A stretch of DNA of 39,075 bases from Pseudomonadota bacterium (lineage in GTDB: Bacteria; Pseudomonadota; Gammaproteobacteria; Xanthomonadales; Rhodanobacteraceae). The DNA lies in contig JAJXWZ010000245.1 of assembly GCA_021781345.1 (NCBI GenBank), forward strand, positions 1 to 39,075, in the 5' to 3' direction. The position numbers and the translations under genes are program-made. This document shows, one piece after another, positions 19,271 through 28,299 of this stretch (positions are counted from its first letter, which is position 1; every line of letters starts with the position of its first letter). The notes beneath the pieces were generated by a model. It did no database searches and was not told the origin of the DNA. It saw only the letters and a program-made list of their open reading frames with translations.

Positions 19271-21325
19271 ATGAACCCCTGCCGCCTCGCTTCCCTGCTG
19301 CTTGCCACTTGCGCGATTGGCTCGCTCGCGACCGTCGCCCTGGCCGGCGCACCGCCCGCGTCGGAAAGTGTTCGGATCCAGCAGATCCTTGCGCAGCGCG
19401 CGAAGGTGGTACGGATCCCGGCGGTCGCGTTGTCGCAGGATGGCCGGCAACTTGCGTGGGTGGTCTCACACGCAGGCAAGACCGAGTTGATGCTGGGCGC
19501 ATGGAACGGGCGGCACGCGCATGCGGTCGCGATTCCGGGTGGCTGCCACGCGGAGGGCCTGCGCTGGGCACCCGACCGCAACACGCTCGCGGTGCTGACG
19601 CGTTGCAAGGTCGATCCATCCAACACCAAGCCCATCGAGGGAGCGATCTGGCTGGTCGATACGGCCAGTGGAAAACCACCACGCAAGCTCGCGGACATCC
19701 ACGGCTTCGCATCGGGAATGCAATGGAGCCGCGACGCCAGCCGCATCGCGTTCCTGTACGTGCCCGGCGCGACGCGCCTGCCGGAAGCAACCGCTTCGGG
19801 CAATCCTCGTGTCGGCGTGATCGGCGCGACCGACGTGCAGGTGCAGCACGTCGCCAGCATCGCGACCGCGGGCGGCAAGCCGCGAATCCTGACGCCGGGA
19901 AACCTTTACGTGTACGAATTCCGGTTGTCCTCGACGGGCCATCGCATCGCCTACACGGCGGCGGTGCCACCGGGCGACGACAACTGGTGGACGGCAAAGC
20001 TGTACGTGCAGGCTGCCGAAGCCGGCGCCACCCCCAGGGTGATCGTCGATCCGGGCACGGTCCCGGGACCGCTGCACGGCCTGCAGATGGCTCTGCCGCA
20101 CTGGTCACCGGACGATTCGCGCATCCTGTTCATCGGCGGATTGATGAGCGATCGTGGTGCCACCGGTGGCGACCTCTACGACGTGCCCGCGGCGGGGGGC
20201 ACACCAACCGACCTGACACCCGGCACGCAGGTCACGCCCTCGTGGTTCACTTTCATTGGTCGGGACACGCTACTCGTCGACCAGATCGCCAGCGGCTCGG
20301 TGCAGGTCGCCGGGTACGCGCTCGCGGACCACGCGGCGCGCCAGACCAAGGTCTGGTTCACGGCACCCGGCGTGATCGGCGACGGCCGTGCGGCTTTCGC
20401 GGTGTCGCTCTCGGGAGGCCCGACCCGGCGCATCGCCTACGCCGCGAATGGCTTCGAGCAGCCGCCGGAAGTGCATGCCGGCACGCTCACTGACACGCCG
20501 CCGCCCGCGGTTACCTGGGTCAATGCAGGTCTCGCGCACGCATGGGGCAAGGCCCGTTCGGTGACGTGGCACAGCGGTGGATTCAAGGTCCAGGGCTGGC
20601 TGATCTATCCCGCGCACTTCGAGCCGAGCCACCGATATCCGATGCTCGTGTACGTGCACGGCGGCCCGTCGTGGGCCAACCTGCCGGGCTGGGGCGGGAA
20701 CGCCTCCGCGCTGTCGGAGTTCGGCTATTTCGTGCTGATGCCGAACCCGCGCGGCAGCCTCGGCGAAGGCGAGAAGTTCGCGCAAGCGATCCGCAACCAG
20801 ATGGGCTACGGCGACCTCGACGACATCCTTGCCGGCGTGGACAAGGTCGAGAAGATCGCCCCGGTCGACGGTCGGCGCCTCGGCATGCTCGGCTGGAGCT
20901 ATGGCGGCTTCATGAGCATGTTCGCGCCCACCCGCACCGATCGTTTCAAGGCGGTCGTCGCGGGCGCCGGGCTTTCCGACTGGCAGAGTTACTACGGCGA
21001 GAACCAGATCGACCAGTGGATGATCCCGTTCTTCGGTGCATCGCTGTACGACGATCCGGCCGCCTATGCGAAAAGCTCGGCGATCAATTTCATCAGGCAG
21101 GACCACACGCCTGCCTTGATCGTGGTGGGCGAACGCGACGAGGAATGTCCGGCGCCGCAATCGTTCGAGTACTGGCATGCGCTCAAGACGCTGGGCGTAC
21201 CGACCACGCTGGTGGTGTACGCCAACCAGGGCCACGCGATCGCCAACCGTGCCGACCAGGAGGACATCCTGCGGCGGACACTGGACTGGTTCGGGAAATA
21301 CCTCGCCGTCGCGCCGTCGAAATGA
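19271..21325 (+). CDS. Secreted S9 family peptidase
   Basis: Signal MNPCRLASLLLATCAIGSLATVALA; RYPMLVYVHGGPSWANLPGW...GMLGWSYGGFMSMFAPTRTDRFKA...IVVGERDEECPAPQS...NQGHAI. Confidence 0.92.
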   Translation: MNPCRLASLLLATCAIGSLATVALAGAPPASESVRIQQILAQRAKVVRIPAVALSQDGRQLAWVVSHAGKTELMLGAWNGRHAHAVAIPGGCHAEGLRWAPDRNTLAVLTRCKVDPSNTKPIEGAIWLVDTASGKPPRKLADIHGFASGMQWSRDASRIAFLYVPGATRLPEATASGNPRVGVIGATDVQVQHVASIATAGGKPRILTPGNLYVYEFRLSSTGHRIAYTAAVPPGDDNWWTAKLYVQAAEAGATPRVIVDPGTVPGPLHGLQMALPHWSPDDSRILFIGGLMSDRGATGGDLYDVPAAGGTPTDLTPGTQVTPSWFTFIGRDTLLVDQIASGSVQVAGYALADHAARQTKVWFTAPGVIGDGRAAFAVSLSGGPTRRIAYAANGFEQPPEVHAGTLTDTPPPAVTWVNAGLAHAWGKARSVTWHSGGFKVQGWLIYPAHFEPSHRYPMLVYVHGGPSWANLPGWGGNASALSEFGYFVLMPNPRGSLGEGEKFAQAIRNQMGYGDLDDILAGVDKVEKIAPVDGRRLGMLGWSYGGFMSMFAPTRTDRFKAVVAGAGLSDWQSYYGENQIDQWMIPFFGASLYDDPAAYAKSSAINFIRQDHTPALIVVGERDEECPAPQSFEYWHALKTLGVPTTLVVYANQGHAIANRADQEDILRRTLDWFGKYLAVAPSK

Positions 21326-21346
21326 CGGCACGGCTAGGGTCCCGGC

Positions 21347-22432
21347 TCAGAACAACGCGCCCTGCGGCGAATCCTTCCATGGCGGAATGAAACGCGTGGC
21401 GTCGAGCCGCAACGTGCGTGCCCGCGCGAAACCGTGCCTGCGGCAGGCGACCTCGAAGCGCCGGCGCAGCAGTTCGGCGAACGGTCCCTGGCCGCGCATG
21501 CGGGTGCGGAAGTCGGGATCGTAGTCGCGGCCCGCGTTCATCTGCCGGACCAGGCTCATCACGTGTTCGGCGCGTTGCGGCACGTGGATCGCCAGCCACT
21601 CGCGGAACAGGGCTTTCAACTCCCACGGCAACCGGACCACGGTATAGCCGGCCATGTTGGCGCCCGCTTCGGCCGCGCGTTCCAGCACCGCTTCCATGTC
21701 GCGGTCGTTGAGGGCCGGGATGATCGGCGCCACCAGCACGCCTGTGGGCACGCCCGCGCCGGCCAGCGCACGGACCGCTTGCAGGCGACGATGCGGCGCG
21801 GTCGCGCGCGGTTCCAGTCTGGCCGCGAGCTGGTTGTCGAGCGAGTTGACCGACACGAACACCTGTACCAGCCCTGCGCGCGCCATCGGCGCCAGCAGGT
21901 CGAGGTCGCGTTCGACGAGGGCGTTCTTGGTGACGATCGTGCACGGATGCCTGCATTCGGCCAACACTTCCAGCGCCGCGCGGGTCAGGCGCCATTGCTT
22001 TTCGATCGGTTGATACGGATCGGTGTTACTGCCGATGTTGATCGGCCTGGGCACGTAGCCCGGTTTCGCCAGTTCGGCGCGCAACACTTCGGCGAGGTTG
22101 CCCTTGGCACGCAGGCGGGTCTCGAAATCCAGTCCGGGCGACAGGTTCAGGTAACCGTGCGAGGGCCGCGCGAAGCAGTAAATGCAGCCATGCTCGCAGC
22201 CACGGTACGGGTTGAGCGCCTGTTCGAAGGCGATGTCGGGCGAGTCGTTGCGGGTGATGACACTGCGCGCGCGTTCTTCGCTGACTTCGGTGCGTGGCCG
22301 CGGCGCGCGCTCGTCGAGCAGCGCGCGCTGCCAGCCGTCGTCCTCTGCTTGATGGCGCACGCTTTCGAAGCGCCCCTCCGGATTGGAGGCGGCGCCGCGA
22401 CCCTTGATGCGCGAGGGCGGCATGGCTTGCAT
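21347..22432 (-). CDS. PA0069/SplB-like radical SAM protein
   Basis: NPYRGCEHGCIYCFARPSHGYL (CxxxCxxC cluster) ...PINIGSNTDPYQPIEKQW...TIVTKNALVERDLDLL. Confidence 0.9.
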   Translation of the reverse strand: MQAMPPSRIKGRGAASNPEGRFESVRHQAEDDGWQRALLDERAPRPRTEVSEERARSVITRNDSPDIAFEQALNPYRGCEHGCIYCFARPSHGYLNLSPGLDFETRLRAKGNLAEVLRAELAKPGYVPRPINIGSNTDPYQPIEKQWRLTRAALEVLAECRHPCTIVTKNALVERDLDLLAPMARAGLVQVFVSVNSLDNQLAARLEPRATAPHRRLQAVRALAGAGVPTGVLVAPIIPALNDRDMEAVLERAAEAGANMAGYTVVRLPWELKALFREWLAIHVPQRAEHVMSLVRQMNAGRDYDPDFRTRMRGQGPFAELLRRRFEVACRRHGFARARTLRLDATRFIPPWKDSPQGALF

Positions 22433-22544
22433 CGGCCCAGCATACGCCAGCCGGTCTCGCCGCTTGCGACGGATCGCTGTGGTTCAGGAGACGCTTCGAC
22501 GCGCTCGCGGCAGACGCCAGTGTCACCGCGGGGCGTGGACAGGA

Positions 22545-23624
22545 TCAAGCTCGCGCGAAGCGGTAGTGCGCAACCATCCACTCCTTGCCGTCGTCGTAGC
22601 CGAACAGCTCCGCGCAGGCCATCCAGAACATGCGCCAACGCTGGAACCAGATCACCGCGTGCTCGCCATAGGCTTCGCGCAGGACGGCCATCACCGCGTC
22701 GCGTTGAGCATCCTGGCGCTGCAGCCAGAGGTTGGCGCTGCGCTGGTAATGCGTGCCGTCGATCAGCCAGCGATGTTCGATCCGCAGCTGGTCTTGGAAA
22801 TGCAGCAATGTATCGATCGAAGGCATCAGGCCGCCGGTGAAGAAATGCCGGCCCATCCAGTTGTCCGCGCCTTCGGTCTCGAACGGATACAGCAGGGTCC
22901 GGTGGGCGAAGATGTGCACGAACAGCTTGCCGCCGGGCGCGAGCCAGCCGCCAATGCGCCGCATCAGGGTCTGGTAGTTGCGCATGTGCTCGAACATCTC
23001 GATCGACACGCAGCGGTCGAACTGGCCGGGCGGAAGATCCAGCACGTTCACATCGCAGGTGACGATGTTGACGTTGGATAGGTTGCGCCTGCGGCATTCG
23101 GCCTCGATGAAATGGCGCTGCCCCATGGAATAGGACACGGCGGTGATGCGTGCGGACGGATAGCGTTCGGCCATCCACAGCGTCAGTGAACCCCAGCCGC
23201 AACCGAGCTCGAGGATGTGCTGGCCGTTGGCCAGTTCGGCGCGTTCGCCATACAGCGCCAGCATCGCCTCTTCGGCTTCGGCCAGAGTCTCGTCTCCGCG
23301 AGGGAACCAGCAGCTCGAATACTTCAGGCGCGGACCCAGGCAGTGCCGGAAGAATTCCGACGGCAATTCGTAGTGCTGGGCATTCACGGTGTCGGTTTCG
23401 ATCGCGACCGGGCTCGTGCGCAGTGCCTGGATGCGTTGTGCCTGGCGGGCGGCCTGCGCCGACGGTCCGCCGGCGCACTCCTCGCGCAGTCTCTCCGCGC
23501 ACATCCGGCGGATACCGTGGCGAACCAGTGCGTCGGGAAGCAGGCCGCGTTCTGCCAGGCCCAGCAGGCCGGGGGCGGCGCGATCCCGCGGCAGCAGCCC
23601 GCCGTCCATCACCATCGCATTCAT
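22545..23624 (-). CDS. CFA-synthase-like SAM-dependent methyltransferase (second copy in operon)
   Basis: AQHYELPSEFFRHCLGPRLKYSSCWFP...ILELGCGWGSLTLWMAERYP...CVSIEMFEHMRNYQTLMRRI. Confidence 0.88.
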   Translation of the reverse strand: MNAMVMDGGLLPRDRAAPGLLGLAERGLLPDALVRHGIRRMCAERLREECAGGPSAQAARQAQRIQALRTSPVAIETDTVNAQHYELPSEFFRHCLGPRLKYSSCWFPRGDETLAEAEEAMLALYGERAELANGQHILELGCGWGSLTLWMAERYPSARITAVSYSMGQRHFIEAECRRRNLSNVNIVTCDVNVLDLPPGQFDRCVSIEMFEHMRNYQTLMRRIGGWLAPGGKLFVHIFAHRTLLYPFETEGADNWMGRHFFTGGLMPSIDTLLHFQDQLRIEHRWLIDGTHYQRSANLWLQRQDAQRDAVMAVLREAYGEHAVIWFQRWRMFWMACAELFGYDDGKEWMVAHYRFARA

Positions 23625-24421
23625 GGAATTGTCCTCGTCTTATGGGCGGAACGTTTCGGGAGCCAGGGGAACAGCATCGGCGTGTCGCGCTGGTAGGCTC
23701 GGTAGTCATCGCCACGGCTCTTGAGTGCCTGGGCCTCGGTGAACGGGATGCCGCTGAGGTAGCGAAGGAACCCGAACATCACCAGCGGCCCCGACAGGCC
23801 CAGCCACCACAGCGGCGAGCCGATCGCGAACAGCGCGTAGGCGAACCAGTGCAACCATTCGAAGAAGTAGTTCGGATGCCGCGAGTAGCGCCACAATCCC
23901 GAGCGGAAGGTCTTGCCGCGATGCGCCGGATCGGCGCGGAAGCGCGCGAGCTGGGCGTCCGCGATCGATTCGCCGAGCACCGCAGCAAGCCACACGAGCA
24001 CTCCCGCAACCAAAGGCCAGGGCCGGACCGCGCCATTCGCGGCCACCGCCACGAACGGCAGCGCAAACAAAGGGATCAGCAGCGCCTGCAACTGGAACAT
24101 CGCGAACAGCTTGCGCTGGTCGCCGTGCCAGCGCTCACGCAGCGCGCGGTAGCGGCCATCCTCGGGCTCGCCACGCATCCGCCGCCACAGATGGGTCGCC
24201 AGCCTCGCGCCCCAGGCACCACCACACAGCGCGAGCAAGAGGCGCGGCGGCGCGGCGCCCTCGCCGAAACATGCCGACAACACCGCGGCACCACCGACAC
24301 CGGCGGACCACAGCACGTCCACGAGGCCAGCGTTGTCGTGCCGCCGCTGCCAGAGCCAGCCCAGCGTCATCATCACGGCCGCGAGCAGCCACGCCAGCAG
24401 CAGGGCCAGCCAACGATTCAT
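23621..24421 (-). CDS. DUF1295 (steroid 5-alpha-reductase-like) membrane protein
   Basis: Multi-TM; FRSGLWRYSRHPNYFFEWLHWFAYALFA...YLSGIPFTEAQALKSRGDDYRAYQRDTPMLFPWLP. Confidence 0.88.
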   Translation of the reverse strand: MNRWLALLLAWLLAAVMMTLGWLWQRRHDNAGLVDVLWSAGVGGAAVLSACFGEGAAPPRLLLALCGGAWGARLATHLWRRMRGEPEDGRYRALRERWHGDQRKLFAMFQLQALLIPLFALPFVAVAANGAVRPWPLVAGVLVWLAAVLGESIADAQLARFRADPAHRGKTFRSGLWRYSRHPNYFFEWLHWFAYALFAIGSPLWWLGLSGPLVMFGFLRYLSGIPFTEAQALKSRGDDYRAYQRDTPMLFPWLPKRSAHKTRTIP

Positions 24422-24969
24422 GGCACGCTGCCTTGCACGAATGCGGGAGCCACGGATCGCGCCTGCAACCCGCGCCGGGCGAGCGTGCACAACACGGGCA
24501 TCGCCACGGCCCAACCAACCGCGAGCGCGGCCAGCGCGTGCCATGAGGGTGCCACCAGCGTCACCGCCTGCCAACCGCGCGCAGCGCCAAGATAGGCCAG
24601 CGGCCCACCGATCGCGCCGAACAGCGCCGCCATCCATGGCCGCCCGTGCAGGTATCCGAACAAGGGCACGATGGTCAGCGCGAACGCAACCCACAGCGCC
24701 GTCAGCCACGCGGGCGCGAGCGGCCACGGCCACGCGGCGGCGTAGTCCACGAAGCCGGCGGCCGCCAGCACCGCATCGAACACCACTCCCAGCAGCAACG
24801 CGACGAAGACAAGCCGCGTTTCCACCGCCCGCTGCCGCGACGCCAACAACCGCCACGCGGCGAAGAACGCGATGGCGACGACTCCCGGCCAAACATGGCC
24901 CGCGCCGGCGCCGATCACGGCGGCGCACCAGGCTGCTTCGTAGGCGATGAACACCAGCCAGAAATTCAT
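24418..24969 (-). CDS. DUF2878-like membrane protein
   Basis: MNFWLVFIAYEAAWCAAVIGAGAGHVWPGVVAIAFFAAW...; multi-TM; operon context with DUF1295/CFA. Confidence 0.75.
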   Translation of the reverse strand: MNFWLVFIAYEAAWCAAVIGAGAGHVWPGVVAIAFFAAWRLLASRQRAVETRLVFVALLLGVVFDAVLAAAGFVDYAAAWPWPLAPAWLTALWVAFALTIVPLFGYLHGRPWMAALFGAIGGPLAYLGAARGWQAVTLVAPSWHALAALAVGWAVAMPVLCTLARRGLQARSVAPAFVQGSVP

Positions 24970-26234
24970 GCCGCGCACGCTCCGCCGCGCCGCCAGCCGG
25001 GTTTGGCCAGCAGCAGGTGCGACACGCCAATCGAGCGCTCGCGGAAGCCGCCCTCGCAATAGGCGAGGTAGAACTCCCACATGCGGATGAAGCGATCGTC
25101 GAAACCCTGCGATCGCACGTCCGGCAGGCTGGCCAGGAACCGTTTGCGCCATGCCTGCAGCGTGAGCGCGTAGGAATCGCCGAAATCTTCCTGCGCGACC
25201 AGCGCGAGATCGCTGGCGCGGGTCTTGGCGGCGAGCATCGCATTGATCGACGGGATGAAGCTGCCGGGGAACACGAAGCGCTTGATGTAATCCACGGCCT
25301 TCAGCGCCTGCGCGTAGCGATGGTCCTCGATGGTGATGGCCTGAATCAGGGCGAGGCCCTCGGGCTTGAGCAGCTTGCCGACCTGCGCGAAGTACGCATC
25401 GAGCCAGGACGCTCCGATCGCCTCGATCATCTCGATCGAGACGAGCTTGTCGTAGCGCCCCTCGAGGTCGCGGTAATCCTTGAGCAACACCGTGATGCGA
25501 TCGGCCAGCCCGGCGGCGGCGATCCGTTCGCTGGCAAGCCGATGCTGTTCGCGCGAGATCGTGGTGGTGGTGACGCGGCAGCCGTAATGCCGCGCCGCAT
25601 GCAGCGCGAAGCCACCCCAACCGGTGCCTATTTCCAAGACGTGGTCGGTGGGCCGCAGATCGAGCTTGCGGCAGATCAGGTCGAGCTTGCGCGCGGACGC
25701 CGCTTCCAGATCGTCGCCTTCGGCCCAGTACGCCGACGAATACATCAGGTCGCGCGACAGGAACAGGCCGAAGAAGTCATTGCCGAGGTCGTAATGCGCG
25801 GCGATATTGCGGCGGCTGCCGGCCCGGGTGTTGCGGTTGAGCGCATGCCAGCCGCGCAACGCAAGTCCACCCAGTCGGGCCAGGCCCGATTCCATGCCGT
25901 CCAGCAGCGCGCGGTTGCGCACCAGCAGGCGCACCAGCGCGACCGGGTCGTCGCAGCGCCACAGGCTGTCGATCCAGGCCTCGCCCGCGCCGACCGTGCC
26001 CTGTGCCGCGAGCGCGCGGTAGAACAGGGTCTCGAACACCTCCACGTGCACGACGAGGTCACCGGGCGCCAGGGCGGACGCACCGATTTCGACGGTGCCG
26101 GCCGGGTCGCGCAGGACCAGCCGGCCGTGCCGGAGTCCAGCGAGTTGTGCGAGCAGGCGCCGGCGCAGGAAACGGTCCAGCGCAGCGACCTGCACGGCCG
26201 TTCCGGATGCATCGGATCGAGCGATCGCGTTCAT
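24966..26234 (-). CDS. Cyclopropane-fatty-acyl-phospholipid synthase family methyltransferase
   Basis: NIAAHYDLGNDFFGLFLSRDLMYSSAYW...VLEIGTGWGGFALHAA...LVSIEMIEAIGASWLDAYF...VDYIKRFVFPGSFIPS. Confidence 0.93.
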   Translation of the reverse strand: MNAIARSDASGTAVQVAALDRFLRRRLLAQLAGLRHGRLVLRDPAGTVEIGASALAPGDLVVHVEVFETLFYRALAAQGTVGAGEAWIDSLWRCDDPVALVRLLVRNRALLDGMESGLARLGGLALRGWHALNRNTRAGSRRNIAAHYDLGNDFFGLFLSRDLMYSSAYWAEGDDLEAASARKLDLICRKLDLRPTDHVLEIGTGWGGFALHAARHYGCRVTTTTISREQHRLASERIAAAGLADRITVLLKDYRDLEGRYDKLVSIEMIEAIGASWLDAYFAQVGKLLKPEGLALIQAITIEDHRYAQALKAVDYIKRFVFPGSFIPSINAMLAAKTRASDLALVAQEDFGDSYALTLQAWRKRFLASLPDVRSQGFDDRFIRMWEFYLAYCEGGFRERSIGVSHLLLAKPGWRRGGACAA

Positions 26235-27022
26235 CGGGATGTCTTCTCCGGATGGGCGTAAAAGGGATTGCGCTTGAGCTTGAGCCGCAACGCCTGCCAA
26301 TAGATGGCGCCAACCACCTGCGCGGTCATCAGCGGATAGCGCCACAGCACGCGTGCCAAGGCGGCGCCATCCAGCGGCCGGCGCTGCAACCGCAAGTGCG
26401 CGTCGAACTCGCGCGTGCCGTCGCGGAGCACGTCCATGTGCACCTGCAGGTCGTTGGCCGGCACGCTGAAGCGCCAGTCGTAGTGGCGATCCATCGGCAT
26501 GAACGGCGAGACATGGAACGCCTTGGGGAAATCCCAGCCCAGCATGCGTCCGTGCAGCGTCGCCGTCGCACGTGGCAGCACGTAGGTGAAGCGCTCCCGC
26601 CAGGGCGTGTTCGTGATATCCGCGACGATCGCGTCGAGCGAGCGGCCATCGTCCTCGAAGCAGTAGTAGAAACTCACCGGATTGAAGATCACGCCGGCAT
26701 ACCGCAGGTGGGTGAGCAGCCGGATCGGTCCCGACGGGCAACGGCCAGTCGCTGCCTGCACTCGACCGCGGACGGCCTCCGCCAGCGGCAGGTCGACGGG
26801 TCCGAGGTAATCGGCGCGGCGGAATTCCGCGAGATTGCGGCGTCCTGTCGACCACAGCCAGCGCGAATGGAATACCCGATCCAGCTCGTCCAGATCCAGG
26901 TACAACTGCGCCATCCGGTAGCGGAAGGCGTGCGGGTGCGGTGCGAAGCGGCGATGCATGACGTCGCCTTCGTATACGGCGCTGGCAAGCAGCAACTCCT
27001 GGCTGGCTGGCCGCACCGTCAT
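26231..27022 (-). CDS. DUF1365 domain protein
   Basis: YEGDVMHRRFAPHPHAFRYRMAQLYLDLDEL...GVIFNPVSFYYCFEDDGRSLDAIVADITNTPWRERFTYVLP...FHVSPFMPMD. Confidence 0.93.
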   Translation of the reverse strand: MTVRPASQELLLASAVYEGDVMHRRFAPHPHAFRYRMAQLYLDLDELDRVFHSRWLWSTGRRNLAEFRRADYLGPVDLPLAEAVRGRVQAATGRCPSGPIRLLTHLRYAGVIFNPVSFYYCFEDDGRSLDAIVADITNTPWRERFTYVLPRATATLHGRMLGWDFPKAFHVSPFMPMDRHYDWRFSVPANDLQVHMDVLRDGTREFDAHLRLQRRPLDGAALARVLWRYPLMTAQVVGAIYWQALRLKLKRNPFYAHPEKTSR

Positions 27023-28299
27023 GCCGCGCGCGCCTGCGCAGCGTCGCTTGCGCGACCAGGCCAATCGACGCCCAAAGCGCTGGCCACTTCCACCGCGCTG
27101 CGCATGCCGTCTTCGTGGAAACCGAAACCCCAATAGGCACCGGCGAACCAGACGCGATCCATGCCCTGGATCTCGGCCTTGCGGCCCTGCGCCGCGACCG
27201 ACGCGTGGGTATAGACCGGATGGTGGTAGCGCAGGCGCCGCAGGATCTTCGCGGGATCGATGCCATCGATGCGATTGAGGGTCACCACGAACGGTTCCGG
27301 CGATTCGATGTCCTGCAAGTGGTTCATGCAGTAACTGACGCTGCAGGCTTCACCGGCGTGCCGCGGAATCAGGGCATTCCACGCCGCCCACGCCTTGCGG
27401 TTGCGCGGCAACACGCCGGCGTCGGTATGCAGCACCACGTCGTTTTCCTGGAACGGGATCGCGCCCAGGATCGCGCGCTCGGCGCGGCGCGCGTCGGCCA
27501 GCAGCGCCAGGGCTTGGTCGCTGTGGCATGCCAGCACGGCGTGGTCGAAGCGTTCCCAACCGTCGCCGCCCACGATCCTGATGCCATCGGCGTCTCGCCA
27601 CACCCCGCGCACGGGGCAATTTACCCGTTCGCGCACCCGCCAAGTGCGGCGCAGTGCGCGCACATAGCTGGCCGAACCACCGCGCACCACCCGCCAGTCG
27701 GGGCGGCCGGTCAGCTGCAGCATGTGGTGGTTGGCCATGAACCGGACCAGATGGCGTGCGGGAAAGTCCAGGATGCCCGATGCCGGCGACGACCACAGCG
27801 CCGACGCCATCGGCACCAGGTGTTCGTCGCGGAACGCGATGCCGTATCCGTGTCGGGCGAGATACTCGCCCAGGGTCGGGCCCGGCTCGTCGCCTTCGAG
27901 CAGGGCGGGCGCCTCGCGGTAGAAACGCGCGATGTCGCGCAGCATCCCGAGGAAGCGTGGCGACACAAGGTTGCGGCGCTGGCAGAACAGGGCGTCCAGG
28001 TTGTTGGCGTTGTATTCGAGCCCGCTGACCTCGTTGCGCACCGAGAAGCTCATGGTGGTGGGCTGCGAGGCGACCTCGAGTTCCTCGAACAGGCGGGTCA
28101 GCAGCGGATAGTGCACGGGGTTGTGGACGATGAAGCCGGTGTCGACCGCATAGCGTCGGCCGTGCCGTTCGATGTCGTGGGTATGGGTATGCCCGCCGAG
28201 GTAATCGTTGGCTTCGAACAGGGTCACGTCGTGCGCGCGCGACAGCAGCCAGGCCGACGCCAGCCCCGCGATGCCGGAACCGACGACCGCGATCTTCAT
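27019..28299 (-). CDS. NAD(P)/FAD-dependent oxidoreductase (amine-oxidase-like)
   Basis: MKIAVVGSGIAGLASAWLLSRAHDVTLFEANDYLGGHTHTHD...DTGFIVHNPVHYPLLTRLFEEL...FAGAYWGFGFHEDGMRSAVEVASAL. Confidence 0.94.
   Translation of the reverse strand: MKIAVVGSGIAGLASAWLLSRAHDVTLFEANDYLGGHTHTHDIERHGRRYAVDTGFIVHNPVHYPLLTRLFEELEVASQPTTMSFSVRNEVSGLEYNANNLDALFCQRRNLVSPRFLGMLRDIARFYREAPALLEGDEPGPTLGEYLARHGYGIAFRDEHLVPMASALWSSPASGILDFPARHLVRFMANHHMLQLTGRPDWRVVRGGSASYVRALRRTWRVRERVNCPVRGVWRDADGIRIVGGDGWERFDHAVLACHSDQALALLADARRAERAILGAIPFQENDVVLHTDAGVLPRNRKAWAAWNALIPRHAGEACSVSYCMNHLQDIESPEPFVVTLNRIDGIDPAKILRRLRYHHPVYTHASVAAQGRKAEIQGMDRVWFAGAYWGFGFHEDGMRSAVEVASALGVDWPGRASDAAQARAA

Noticed and set aside
21434-24595. 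Long forward ORFs (468 and 481 aa)
   Set aside because: Antisense to the radical SAM, methyltransferase and DUF1295 genes; no recognisable domains.
24966-27266. 766-aa reverse ORF as a fusion protein
   Set aside because: The in-frame extension upstream of 26234 is out of phase with the DUF1365 gene that truly occupies the region. The CFA protein starts at 26234 with a 4-nt overlap.
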